Source: Actinospineispora eucalypti
GTDB lineage: Bacteria; Actinomycetota; Actinomycetes; Mycobacteriales; Pseudonocardiaceae
DNA length: 64,000 bases
Direction of reading: 5' to 3'
Assembly (NCBI GenBank): GCA_014208095.1
Contig: JACHMT010000005.1
Location: 1,592,213-1,656,212 of the forward strand
Shown: positions 17,205 to 26,199 of the stretch, one piece after another
Layout of the letters: the number at the start of each line of letters is the position of its first letter
Position numbering within the stretch: the first letter of the stretch is position 1
The notes under the pieces: generated by a model
The model's input: the letters and a program-made list of their open reading frames with translations, nothing else
Databases searched by the model: none
Told to the model about the DNA's origin: nothing
Made by a program: the position numbers and the translations under genes

Positions 17205-17959
17205 GCCTGACTGGACTCGACACGACGCTGTTTCTGGCCATCAACAACTTCGCGCGCGCCACGCCCTGGCTGCAACCCCTCGTCCGCGCCTACGCGGTCT
17301 ACGGCGTGGCGCTGTTCGCCGTGCTCCTGCTGGCCGGCTGGTGGTCCGCGCGTACCGACTCCTCGCGCACGCCGCCTCGGGGCACCCCGTTACCGGCGTT
17401 GCCCGGTAGACCACGGGCCACGGCGCGGATGGCGGCGGCGCTGTGGGCGCCACTCGGGGTGCTGGTGGCGGTGGGAGCCAACCAACCGCTCGTGGCGCTG
17501 GTCGGCGAACCTCGCCCCGCCGCCTTGTATACCAACCTGCTGTTGCTTGTCCCCGCTAGTTCGGATCCCGCGTTGCCCAGCGATCACGCCGTCATGGCCG
17601 GAGCGAGCGCGGCCGGGTTGTTCCTGGTCAGTCGCCGCCTGGGCTGGTGGACGAGTGGGGCGGCGGTGGTGATGGCGTTCGCCCGGGTCTGTGTCGGCGC
17701 GCACCAGCCGTGGGATGTGATCTCCGGCCTCGGCTTCGGGGCGGTGATCAGCCCGCTCGGCTACGTGCTCTCCCGCCGGGTGCTGGCCTGGGCTGTCCAG
17801 GTCGCCGCGACCATGCGGCCGCGGCCACTGGTGACCACCGAACCACTCTTGGGCGTGACGGCTGCTCCGGTCAGGACCGGGGCCGTGACCGGCGAAGACC
17901 TCTGCCGGAGCGGACCCGACCGGGAAACGTGGACGGGGCCGGGCCGATCACCCGCATAG
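17201..17959 (+). CDS. PAP2-family membrane phosphatase
   Basis: A 252-residue membrane protein starting at ATG 17201. The three-part PAP2 signature is present: GANQPLVALVGEPRP (motif 1 variant ending in R-P, about 87-101), LPSDHAVMAG (motif 2, about 127-136, with Asp in place of the usual Gly before the catalytic His) and CVGAHQPWDVISGLG (motif 3, about 163-177, with a Val-Gly substitution at the usual Ser-Arg). Members dephosphorylate lipid pyrophosphates such as undecaprenyl-PP (BcrC type). Motif 3 lacks the usual Arg, so activity needs checking. Operator-like site B lies right at its 3' end. Confidence 0.8.
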   Translation: MSLTGLDTTLFLAINNFARATPWLQPLVRAYAVYGVALFAVLLLAGWWSARTDSSRTPPRGTPLPALPGRPRATARMAAALWAPLGVLVAVGANQPLVALVGEPRPAALYTNLLLLVPASSDPALPSDHAVMAGASAAGLFLVSRRLGWWTSGAAVVMAFARVCVGAHQPWDVISGLGFGAVISPLGYVLSRRVLAWAVQVAATMRPRPLVTTEPLLGVTAAPVRTGAVTGEDLCRSGPDRETWTGPGRSPA

Positions 17960-17986
17960 GTAGCATCGCTACAGTAGGAACTCTAC
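17960..17986 (+). promoter_or_regulatory. Tandem GTAG-N5-CTAC operator-like site B
   Basis: Same architecture as site A, read as GTAG-catcg-CTAC, one base, GTAG-gaact-CTAC. All four half-sites are perfect. It starts one base after the PAP2 stop codon and 34 bp before the FemAB-like gene, so it is placed to control that gene. Confidence 0.65.
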
Positions 17987-18019
17987 GTTCGTGGCTGGTG
18001 GCTAGTGAAGGGAAGCCCG

Positions 18020-19237
18020 ATGGACGCTGGCGCGCCGCCCCCGTGCGTGCCGATGGAGCCCGTCGACACGTCGTCTGGATCCGCGCGGAGGGTGCTGACG
18101 GGCGTGGTATCGGTCGAGACGCTTACCGAGCTTGAGCCTTGGCGGCGTGCGGTGTGGGATCGCTGGGCGGGCCAGTTCGCCGGCGGGGATGTCCGCAGCT
18201 GTCCGGGTGGGCGACGTTGCGGGCTCAGGTGGGGTACCGGCCGCTGTACCTGCTGGCCTACCAGGACGGGCAGTTGCTGGGGGGCGCGCAGCTGTTGTTG
18301 CGCGGGCTGCCGTTGGTGGGCACGGTCGCCTACCTGCCCTACGGGCCGCTGATCACCCACGGCCCGGGCCGCGACACGGCCCGAGTGGCGCTGTGCGAGG
18401 CCTTGCGCGGGCTGCGACGGCGGGGCGTGCGCGCGCTGCTGGTCCAGCCTCCGCCCGGGGCCGAAGACGTCAGCGACGAGCTGTTCGAACTGGGGTTCCG
18501 CGAGTCCGACGTGGGCATCGCGCCCACGGCCACCCTGCGTATCGGGCTCGACCGCGACGAGGCCGAACTGCGAGCCCGGTTGAGCCGGCGGCTGCGCACC
18601 TGGACCCGCCAGTGGGAAAGCCGCGGTGTGCGAGTCCGCATCGGCGGACCGGCTGACATCGCCGCGTTGGCCGAGTTGTCCGCGCGGACCGCCGCGTATC
18701 AAGGCTTCACCAGCTTCCCTGCCTCCTACCTGCGGTTGCTGTATGAGGTGCTCGAACCGGGCGGGCGCGCCGTGCTGCTCGTCGCGGAGATCGGTGGTCG
18801 GCCCGTGGCGGCCGAGCTGTTCACCGGCTGCGGGGGCGTGTTGAAGTCCCGCATCACCGGGCTGGACCGCGAGCACCCCGAAGTGGCCCGGTTGCACACG
18901 TCGGCCGCGGTGATCTGGGCCGCGATCCGCTGGGCACGAGTGCGCGGCTACGACTGGTTCGACTTCGGCGGCCTGCACCAGGACACGGCAACCCGGTTTG
19001 CTGTCCGGAGAACCCTTCGACCGCACGAGCCTGCCCGGGCCGGACCAGTTCAAGCTCGGCTTCGGCGGCCAGACCTACCGCTACCCGCCGGCGGTCGAGC
19101 TCATCACGCCCGCGCCGGCGCGGCACGCCTACGACCTCGCCCGCCACAACCGCCACGGTCAACGCCTGGTCGCCCTCGCCAAGACCGCGCTGCGCAACGG
19201 GCCACCCACAACACTCCCCACTCACATCGGGCCGTGA
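18020..19237 (+). pseudogene. FemAB-like (GNAT-fold) aminoacyltransferase with two frameshifts
   Basis: Three frames together form one protein of about 400 residues starting at ATG 18020 (GAAGGG upstream). Frame 1 ends near 18195, at GQFAGGD; frame 2 carries YRPLYLLAYQDGQLLGGAQL, ARLSRRLRTWTRQWE and RGYDWFDFGGLH; frame 3 from about 18995 carries SLPGPDQFKLGFGGQTYRYP. The FDFGG and FKxGFGG elements are characteristic of peptidoglycan-bridge (FemABX/MurM) and related BioF2-like acyltransferases. The breaks are consistent with one missing base near 18195 and one indel near 18990. Either the gene is dead or the sequence has errors here. Confidence 0.7.
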
Positions 19238-19239
19238 CC

Positions 19240-19811
19240 GGCGCCCTCACCAGCACCGTCATCTGCCGCCCGGCCGCCACCCTCGCGTTGGTGCCGCCTC
19301 GGTCGCGGCCAGCGCGCGGGCCAGGGTGCTCAGGGTGAGTTGGTGACCCGCGACGTAGCACAGGATCCCGGCCGCGTCCACGCCCACCGCGGAGCGCTAT
19401 CGCCGAGGAACACGAGAATCGTCAGCGGAAGGTCGCCTCAGACGCTGGAGCGAGGCATGCAACGCCGTCGCGGTCACGGAGCGCTCCATCCGCCGGAGAC
19501 CCGGGAGGCAACCGGCGATCCTCGCCGGCGCAACCGCTCTCGTCACCCTCAGCGTCCGTGCGCCCACATTCCGACCGTGCCACGACCGGAAACGATCTCG
19601 TGTGAGCGGAGTGGGCCGCACCACCCGACAGCGGGCACCCCGGATCGCGGACCTGCAGGTATGCGGCACAGACCAAGGTGACCACCGACAACAGCAGTGC
19701 GAGACGCCGCCACTGCGACCCAGCGCTCACGATGTGCCCAGCTCGCGTCGCCACGGCCGCTGTCGTTGACGATCCCGAAGCTCCGCTCGACGGCCCGCGC
19801 GCCCCAGCCAT
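19240..19811 (-). pseudogene. Degenerate membrane-anchored gene, possibly phosphodiester glycosidase-like
   Basis: At 19270-19380 the minus strand reads RSAVGVDAAGILCYVAGHQL then TLSTLARALAATEA, which resembles from memory the C-terminal part of NAGPA-type phosphodiester glycosidases. A stop codon lies directly upstream. Further upstream (19640-19811) another frame offers an N-terminus with one membrane helix (LALLLSVVTLVCAAYLQV). The pieces could be one decayed exported enzyme. The assignment is tentative. Confidence 0.3.
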
Positions 19812-19972
19812 CGTCTCGCCGCCCGTGGGGCGAAACGAGATCCGCGATCGTGCCTGGGTCCTCCAGCGCGGTGTGGTCTGCTCAGCCGGCCAACCCGTGC
19901 TGGGGTGCCTATCGAGTCCTCCTCCTGGCCCGCGCGGTTCGTCCTGGCTGAGAAAGCATCACATCCAAATAT

Positions 19973-19990
19973 GTAGATATTCTACTGTAG
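19973..19990 (+). promoter_or_regulatory. GTAG-N5-CTAC operator-like site C (partial)
   Basis: GTAG-atatt-CTACTGTAG matches sites A and B. The final half-site is degenerate (CGAC at the expected spacing). It lies about 335 bp before the MacB-like permease, the next gene on this strand. 19991-20324 contains no convincing gene; one short frame near 20120-20220 (ILEQTITREIIGNRDAAGA) may be a scrap of a coding sequence. Confidence 0.45.
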
Positions 19991-20324
19991 TGGTCCGACA
20001 TTCAGGTGGGCTGCCTGCGCGGGCGGGAACGCGGGATGAGAGCGTGGACCATGAACGCGATCACCGAGTACGCCGACGGTGACGAGCCCCGACCTTCACA
20101 GCCAGCCGGGTCGACTGATGCGCCGACATCCTGGAGCAGACCATCACCCGGGAGATCATCGGGAACCGAGATGCGGCGGGGGCCGCGCGGCCGCGGTCGT
20201 CGCGAGGTAGGCAACTCGGAGGTGGCCTGGGTTCCGATTCATAGCTGGTTATCAGTGAAGGACCCACCGTGCGGTGGGATGCTGACGGGCACCGCCAATC
20301 CAACTCGGCGGGGAGTGGTCAGCC

Positions 20325-21608
20325 ATGATCCTGAGAGACGTCCTGGCTATCGCTTGGGCGAGCCTGCGGTCCTACCGGCTGCGCTCGATCCTGACCATGC
20401 TCGGCCTGGTCATCGGCGTGGCGGCGGTCATCTTCCTCACCTCGCTCGGACAAGGTGTCTCCGGCGCGGTCAACACCGCCGTGGAACCAGTGGCCAACAG
20501 CATCACGGTGGTGCCGAAGCTGGCGCCGGTCCCGGGAGGCCCGCCGGCCCGGCCGCTCACCGACGGTGACGTAGCCGCCATCGGCCGGATCCCGCAGGTC
20601 GCCGAGCTGGTGCCGTCGGTTACCGGAGCGACCACCGGGGCGGCCGGCCAAACCAACCGGGCCATGACCGTCACGACGCCGAACGTGCAATTCCTGTCCG
20701 CGCAGATCGACGGGACCAGCGCAAACTACCTGGCGGCGCAACAGCGGACCCTGGTCGCGGGCCGGTTCTTCACCCCCGACGAGGACCGGGCCGGCGCCAA
20801 GGTCGCCGTGCTCGGCACCATGGCCGACCGGACGCTGTTCGGACCGGATCCGCACGCCGCGCTCAACCACGTCGTGCGGGTGAACAACTCGCTGTTCAAG
20901 GTCATCGGTGTGTTGCAGTCCTACGGTGCGGCCAACGACAGCGTCCTCATCATGCCGCTGAAAGCGGTGCGCGCCGGCGTCTACGGGGCCAACTTCGGCG
21001 CGGGAGCGGACCAGGTCAGCCACCTGACTGTCAAAGCGACCTCCACGTCGGCGGTATCTGCCGCCGAAACGGCCATCTATCAGGTACTCCGCGAGCGACA
21101 CCACGTCATCGAGCCGCGCTACGACGACTTCCAGGTCCAAGACCTCGGTTCCCGGGTGAAGACCTTCACCGGACTGATCACCTTGGTGACCAACGCCGTG
21201 CCGGCGGTCGCGGCCATCTCCTTGCTGGTCGGCGGCATCGGCGTGCTCAACATCATGCTGGTCTCGGTCACCGACCGCACCCGCGAGATCGGCACCCGCA
21301 AAGCGGTCGGCGCCCGCGACTCGGCCATCCTCAGCCAGTTCATCATGGAAGCGATCACCCTCGCCGCGCTCGGCGGCCTGATCGGCGTCGCGGTGAGCGT
21401 CGCGGGGATTGTGGCACTCGAGCAAGCACTGGCGGCCGCAGGCGGGGTCGCCGCCAGCGGGCCGTTGAGCTCGTTCCACCCGGTCCTGTCCATCTGGCCC
21501 ATCGCGGGCGCGTTCGGGATCTGCCTGACGATCGGCCTCGTCGCCGGAAGCTATCCGGCCTGGCGAGCGGCACGACTCAAACCCGTCGAAGCGCTGCGCT
21601 TCGAGTAG
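20325..21608 (+). CDS. MacB/FtsX-type ABC transporter permease
   Basis: A 427-residue permease starting at ATG 20325 behind GGGGAG. An N-terminal helix (about 18-40: SILTMLGLVIGVAAVIFLTS) is followed by a large extracytoplasmic MacB-PCD periplasmic-type core (about 60-290). Three C-terminal FtsX-domain helices follow (about 300-420), including the family motif TREIGTRKAVGARDSAILSQ. Such proteins work with a separate ATPase in mechanotransmission or in export of peptides, antibiotics or lipoproteins. No ATPase gene lies beside it, so it is an orphan here. Operator-like site C is upstream. Confidence 0.88.
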   Translation: MILRDVLAIAWASLRSYRLRSILTMLGLVIGVAAVIFLTSLGQGVSGAVNTAVEPVANSITVVPKLAPVPGGPPARPLTDGDVAAIGRIPQVAELVPSVTGATTGAAGQTNRAMTVTTPNVQFLSAQIDGTSANYLAAQQRTLVAGRFFTPDEDRAGAKVAVLGTMADRTLFGPDPHAALNHVVRVNNSLFKVIGVLQSYGAANDSVLIMPLKAVRAGVYGANFGAGADQVSHLTVKATSTSAVSAAETAIYQVLRERHHVIEPRYDDFQVQDLGSRVKTFTGLITLVTNAVPAVAAISLLVGGIGVLNIMLVSVTDRTREIGTRKAVGARDSAILSQFIMEAITLAALGGLIGVAVSVAGIVALEQALAAAGGVAASGPLSSFHPVLSIWPIAGAFGICLTIGLVAGSYPAWRAARLKPVEALRFE

Positions 21609-21860
21609 CCGGATACGGTTGCCCGGACCCACAGGCACGACACAATCCGATCACATCACCATCAAATCTGCGCTCTATACCTTTGAACCCGCGGTCGCCT
21701 GAATCCGAGGCCGCCGCGCCCGGGTCGGTCGCCGCCGGCGCTGCTCCGGGCACTCCGGCTTGTCGGACTCAAACTGAGAAGCCATCGCGCCGGTCGCTGT
21801 TGCTGGCTACGGTCACGGACCGCGATCACCGCTGCCGGTACCGCGATGGATGGGTCGTGC

Positions 21861-23108
21861 TCACCCGGACCTGATCCGCCGGGACAGCGGCGGCGTGCTC
21901 ACCTCGCCGCGGCGGCGCGCGCCGTACCAGCGTTGCGCGCTGTGGTAGCAGCGGCGGGTCAGCCGGGCCAGCGTGATCTGGTGTGCGAGGTGCTTTTGGT
22001 AGCGCCAGGGCGGTTGTTCGCCTTGGCGGCTGGACATGGAGTAGGCGAAGTCGACCGCGTCCTGTTCGAGGTAGTGATCGATGTTCTCGAACCAGGCTTG
22101 GCTGGCTCGCGCGGAGGCCTGGGTGTTGCGCAGCGCGGCCCGGCGGCGGGCGTCGTAGGTGCGCAGGGCGTCGGTGGGATTCGGGTTCTCGTAGATTGAC
22201 TGGGCGAGGGCGACCGCGTCAATCATCGCCAATCGGGTGCCGGAACCGATGGTGAAGTGGGTGGTGTGCGCGGCGTCGCCGACCAGCGCCACGTTGTTGT
22301 GGTACCAGGCCTCGTTGCTGATCTCGGTGAAGCGTAACCAGCGTGCCGCTTGTCCTCGTGACTTGTCGAGAAGGGGCGCCCCGTCGAGGTGGCTGGCGAA
22401 GATCTTCTCGAGTTCGCGGACGCTGTCCTCGCTATCGCGTCGGTCGAGCCCGTGTGCTCGCCAGGTCTGTGCGGTGCATTCAACGATGCAGGTACTGTTC
22501 CGGGCGCTGGAGGGGTACGCATGGAACCACAGCCAGCCCAACGCGGTCCGTTCGAACGCGAAAGTGAACCGGTTGAAAACCTTCGGCGTGCCCAACCATA
22601 TGTACCGGTTGTCGCCGGTTTCCTTGCGGGTCCCGAAGCTGTTCTCGTACAGGCCGCGCACGACGCTGCTGGCGCCGTCGGCGCCGATCACGAGATCGGC
22701 ATCGGCCAGCGTGCGGTCAGCCGCCCAGCCGGCCGGGTCCACCAGGCTGTTTACCGCGCGGTTGTGGATGACCTTGATGCCCAGGGCGTTGGCGCGACGA
22801 GCGAGAATGCCGAGCAAGGTGGCGCGCTCGGTGCTGTAGCCGTAGCCGGCCAGATACGCGGTCCGTTGGCCGTGGCGGATTTCCTGCTCCTGCCACAACC
22901 GGGATTTCGCGCGAACTTGTTTGGCGCTTTCCAAGTCGTTGGTGAACATCATGTCTAACAGGTTGTCCCAGTAGACGACGCCCCAGCCGTACGTGGCGCC
23001 GGGCGGATCGCGTTCGATCACGGTGATCTCGTGACCAGCGTCGCGGCGTTTCATCGAGATCGCGAAGTAGAGCCCGGCGGGCCCGCCGCCGATGCAGACG
23101 ATTCTCAT
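21861..23108 (-). CDS. FAD-dependent aromatic monooxygenase
   Basis: A 415-residue group A flavin monooxygenase. The Rossmann motif IGGGPAGLYFAISMKRR opens the protein, followed by VIERDPPGATYGWGVVYWD. The mid-protein motif DADLVIGADGASSVVR (the DG fingerprint) and the late VALVGDAAHTTHFTIGSGTR (FAD ribityl binding) are intact. The N-terminus resembles anthraniloyl-CoA or salicylyl-CoA hydroxylases and VioD-like tailoring enzymes, so an aromatic substrate is likely. It starts 22 bp after the ABC exporter gene in the same direction. The pair may be a remnant of a natural-product cluster. Confidence 0.87.
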   Translation of the reverse strand: MRIVCIGGGPAGLYFAISMKRRDAGHEITVIERDPPGATYGWGVVYWDNLLDMMFTNDLESAKQVRAKSRLWQEQEIRHGQRTAYLAGYGYSTERATLLGILARRANALGIKVIHNRAVNSLVDPAGWAADRTLADADLVIGADGASSVVRGLYENSFGTRKETGDNRYIWLGTPKVFNRFTFAFERTALGWLWFHAYPSSARNSTCIVECTAQTWRAHGLDRRDSEDSVRELEKIFASHLDGAPLLDKSRGQAARWLRFTEISNEAWYHNNVALVGDAAHTTHFTIGSGTRLAMIDAVALAQSIYENPNPTDALRTYDARRRAALRNTQASARASQAWFENIDHYLEQDAVDFAYSMSSRQGEQPPWRYQKHLAHQITLARLTRRCYHSAQRWYGARRRGEVSTPPLSRRIRSG

Positions 23109-23998
23109 GATGAGATGCCTCTTTCGCTGGTTATGCGGTTGTCGTATGAGCTGGCACGTGGAGACGGTAAAGCTGGGCGTACTGTCCGTCCTCAGCCAGC
23201 AACTCGGCGTGGGTGCCGGTCTCGGTGATCCGGCCGTGGTCGAGGTAGAGGATCTGCCGGGCTGAGGTCACGGTCAGCAGGTTGTGCGAGATCACCAGCG
23301 CGGTGCGACCGGCCATCAAACGGCGCAGCGGTCCGAGGATGTGGTCGCTTGCCGCCGCGTCGAGGCTTGCGGTCGGTTCGTCAAGTATCAGTACGGGAGC
23401 GTCGCGGATCATCGCCCGGGCTATCGCGATGCGCTGCCGTTGACCGCCGGAAAGCAAGCGGCCGCGCTGACCGACTCGGGTGTGGTAGCCCTCGGGCAGC
23501 GCGCTGATGAACTCGTGTGCGTCGGCCGCCCTGGCGGCGGCGACAACGTCGCTGTGGTCCGCGCCCGCCCGGCCGGCGAGAATGTTTTCGGCGATCGTCT
23601 CGTCCAGCAGCAAGGTCTCCTGCAAAACAACGGCGAACTGATTGCGTAACTGCCGAGGATCCAAGTCCCGCAGGTCGTGCCCATCGATGGTGATGCCGCC
23701 GTGAGTCGGGTCGTACAATCGGAGTAAGAGCTTGGTCAACGTGGTCTTGCCAGCGCCACTCATGCCGACCAGCGCGGTTATCGTGCCGGCGGGCACATCG
23801 AATGTGATGTCACTGAGCACCTCCCGAGTTGTCCCGGGATAGCAGAAGCTCACCTGCCGGAGCTTGATGTCGCCGACGGCGCGTTCAAGCGGACGAGGTT
23901 TCGCCGGGGCGGCCACCAGCGGCCGTTGGTCGAGCAACTCGATGATGCGCTCCGCCGCCGCGGCGGCGCCGTAGATGGTGTTGGACAACTGGCCTAGC

Positions 23999-25114
23999 TG
24001 TACTGACCGGAGACGTTGGTCGAGGTCGTGTGACGACACGACCTGATTGATCTTGATAGGCGAGGACCTCCCGGGGAGGTTGTGGAGCTGTCTGACGGCA
24101 TCCACCACCGACCCCGGGAGGTCCTCGTGGCCCACGCTAACGCTGTTTTGACCCCACGTGCCCGATTGCGCTTGGCGCGTCTGGTCGTGGAGGACGGCTG
24201 GCCCGTCGCCCGCGCCGCCGAACGGTTTCAGGTGTCCTGGCCGACCGCGAACCGCTGGGCGCGGCGCTACCGTGAACATGGGCCAGCGGGCATGCTCGAT
24301 CGCTCCAGCCGGCCCCGCCGTTGCCCGCGTGCGACCCCGGCGCCGGTGGTGCGCAAGATCGTGCACCTGCGGTGGAAGCAGCGGCTGGGACCGGTCGCTA
24401 TCGCCGCACGGGTCGCGGTGGCGCCCTCGACCGCGCACCAGGTGCTGCGTCGGTGTCGGATCAACCGCCTCGCCCACCTCGACCGGGCCACCGGCGAGCC
24501 GGTGCGCCGCTACGAGCACCCCGCTCCCGGGGACCTGCTGCATGTGGATGTGAAGAAACTCGGCAACATCCCCGACCACGGCGGATGGCGCTTCGTAGGA
24601 CGCGCCCAGGGCAAACGCAACCGCGCCGCCACACCGGACAAGCCGCGCAACCGCCAGCACAACCCACAGATGGGCACCGCTTACGTACACACCGTGCTCG
24701 ATGACCATTCCCGGGTCGCCTACGCGGAGATCCATGACGACGAAACCGCCGCCACCGCCACCGCGGTCTTGCGCCGCGCGGTCGCCTGGTTCGCCATCCG
24801 CGGCATCGCGACCCACCGAGTGCTCTCCGACAACGGATCGGCCTACCGCTCCCACCTCTGGCGCGACACCTGCGCCGAACTCGGCATTACCCCAAAAAAG
24901 ACCCGGCCCTACCGGCCACAAACCAACGGCAAAATCGAACGCTTCCACCGCACACTGGCCCACGAATGGGCCTTCCGCCGCCTCTACACCAGCGAGTCAC
25001 AACGCCGCAAAGCCCTACCCGGCTGGATCCACGAGTACAACCATCACAGACCCCACACCGCCACAGGACGCCACCCACCCATCACCAGATTGACCAACCT
25101 GTCCGGTCAGTACA
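23999..25114 (+). mobile_element. IS481-family insertion sequence
   Basis: A 1116-bp element with inverted ends TGTACTGACCGGA at left (23999-24011) and the inverse at right (25102-25114), continuing imperfectly. A 6-bp target duplication CCTAGC lies at 23993-23998 and 25115-25120. It sits inside the ABC exporter gene in the opposite orientation. The single transposase is intact. Confidence 0.92.
24063..24125 (+). promoter_or_regulatory. Inverted repeat over the transposase ribosome binding site
   Basis: AGGACCTCCCGGGG (24063-24076) and its perfect inverse (24112-24125) can form a 14-bp stem that buries the GGGAGG preceding GTG 24127. Transcripts entering from outside the IS would carry the whole stem, whereas a transcript starting inside the loop would not. 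This would limit transposase translation from external promoters, as described for IS10 and others. Confidence 0.55.
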
Positions 25115-25119
25115 CCTAG
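24127..25119 (+). CDS. IS481-family transposase
   Basis: A 330-residue DDE transposase if started at GTG 24127, which has a good GGGAGG site; an in-frame ATG at 24082 is less likely. The N-terminal helix-turn-helix pair (about 15-110) is followed by the rve core with catalytic Asp in DLLHVDVKKLGNIPD, Asp in VLSDNGSAY and Glu in TNGKIERFHRTLAHEW. The ORF runs out of the element: the last IS base is 25114 and the stop codon TAG (25117-25119) comes from the target duplication CCTAGC. Confidence 0.9.
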   Translation: MAHANAVLTPRARLRLARLVVEDGWPVARAAERFQVSWPTANRWARRYREHGPAGMLDRSSRPRRCPRATPAPVVRKIVHLRWKQRLGPVAIAARVAVAPSTAHQVLRRCRINRLAHLDRATGEPVRRYEHPAPGDLLHVDVKKLGNIPDHGGWRFVGRAQGKRNRAATPDKPRNRQHNPQMGTAYVHTVLDDHSRVAYAEIHDDETAATATAVLRRAVAWFAIRGIATHRVLSDNGSAYRSHLWRDTCAELGITPKKTRPYRPQTNGKIERFHRTLAHEWAFRRLYTSESQRRKALPGWIHEYNHHRPHTATGRHPPITRLTNLSGQYT

Positions 25120-25301
25120 CCCGCGTACCGGCCCGTAGAGCTGGGAAAGATAGACGAGAAATACCAGCAGGCCGCCGAGCGTGATGCGGCCGGCTGACAG
25201 CTGCCAGACCCCAGCGCCGATGATGACCAGCACTCCGATGACTTCGAGCAGCCCGGCGCCCGGTCCGAACAGGCCTCGCACCCGGGCCGCGGCCAACGCC
25301 G

Positions 25302-25529
25302 GAGCGGCGCGCGCTGGCCGCGGAGACCGCGACTGAGATGCGCGCCGCGCTGGCCCGATTGCCCGCCGAGCAAGCACGAGCCGTGGTCATGGCCGCCGTG
25401 TACGGCATGACCGCCCGACAAGTCGCCGGCTTCGAGGGCATCCCACTTGGCACCGCCAAAGCGCGTATCCATGCCGGTCTGCTGAAGCTGCATGCCGCTC
25501 GGCTTGCCTGGCGAGGCGACAATGAGTGA
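25302..25529 (+). pseudogene. ECF sigma factor, region 4 remnant
   Basis: An open frame entering from the junction at about 25302 (ERRALAAETATEMRAALARL) contains sigma region 4: LPAEQARAVVMAAVYGMTAR then QVAGFEGIPLGTAKARIHAG. There is no region 2, so it cannot act as a sigma factor. It overlaps the start of the anti-sigma gene by 8 bp, the normal arrangement of an ECF sigma/anti-sigma operon. The 5' part was replaced by the truncated ABC exporter gene on the other strand. Confidence 0.8.
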
Positions 25530-26199
25530 GATCGATTGCCAGCGATTTCAACAGCTCGCGCCGGAGTTCGCCCTGAACGGGCTGGTCGGCCGGGAACGAG
25601 CACAGATGCTCTCTCACCTCACCGGCTGCCCCACTTGTCAGAAGATGGCGCACGACCTGGCCGAGACGGCCGACCGGATACTCGAATTGGTGCCAGAGGC
25701 CGATCCGCCCGCCGGATTCGAGCTCGAGCTCATGACCACCTTCCGCCGCCCCGGGCGAGAGTATCGGTGGCCGGCATCACTCGCCGCCGCGCTGCTCGCC
25801 ATCGCGCTGGTCCTCGGCGGCTGGATCGTCGGACGGTCAAACCCAGCGGCCTCGGCACCCGCCGACGATGCCCGGCCGGGCGTGCGCACGGTCCTCTACG
25901 CGCCGCTGATCAAGGACGAACTCTGGCTCGGGCAGGCCTACATGGACCCTGACGAGTCGGGCTGGATGTACATCTCGCTCACCGCCCCCGTGCCCGACAC
26001 CACGATCACCTGCGACATCATCCGACCAGAAGGCTCTACGGTCCGGATCGGCACCTTCCCGTTCACCCACGGGCACGCGGAATGGGGGGCCGCCACACTC
26101 ACCAAGCTCGACGCGGCGGCGGTAGCACGATTGTCCGACAGCCAAGGCAACGTCATCGCGAGTGCACGGTTCCCGCCGCCGGAGGCAATTCCTGACTAG
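25522..26199 (+). CDS. Zinc-finger anti-sigma factor, membrane-bound
   Basis: A 225-residue protein starting at ATG 25522. The N-terminal anti-sigma domain has the zinc-binding motif around SHLTGCPTCQKM (His-x3-Cys-x2-Cys). One membrane helix follows at about 93-113 (LAAALLAIALVLGGWIVG), then an extracytoplasmic RskA-like C-terminal domain of about 100 residues. It would normally hold its ECF sigma factor at the membrane until a signal releases it. Its partner is reduced to region 4 here, so it is now an orphan unless it binds another sigma factor. Confidence 0.82.
   Translation: MSEIDCQRFQQLAPEFALNGLVGRERAQMLSHLTGCPTCQKMAHDLAETADRILELVPEADPPAGFELELMTTFRRPGREYRWPASLAAALLAIALVLGGWIVGRSNPAASAPADDARPGVRTVLYAPLIKDELWLGQAYMDPDESGWMYISLTAPVPDTTITCDIIRPEGSTVRIGTFPFTHGHAEWGAATLTKLDAAAVARLSDSQGNVIASARFPPPEAIPD

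Larger units (their letters stand above)
23131..25300 (-). pseudogene. ABC exporter (fused TMD-NBD), N-terminally truncated and split by IS481
   Basis: The 3' part (23131-23992) encodes the whole nucleotide-binding domain: Walker A GMSGAGKTT, Q-loop VVLQETLLLDE, signature LLSGGQRQRIAIARA, Walker B PVLILDEPTASLD and H-loop VISHN. The 5' part beyond the IS (25121-25300) encodes the last membrane helices (LLEVIGVLVIIGAGVWQLSA and LGGLLVFLVYLSQLYGP). Removing the IS and one 6-bp duplication restores the frame exactly (VRGLGQLSNTIYG). Upstream of about 25300 the remaining four or so helices are missing, replaced by sigma-factor sequence. The gene was therefore truncated independently of the IS. 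Confidence 0.85.

Noticed and set aside
20319..21638. A long minus-strand frame opposite the MacB-like permease
   Set aside because: Asp/Gly/Arg-rich shadow; the permease strand carries the FtsX motif and a ribosome binding site.
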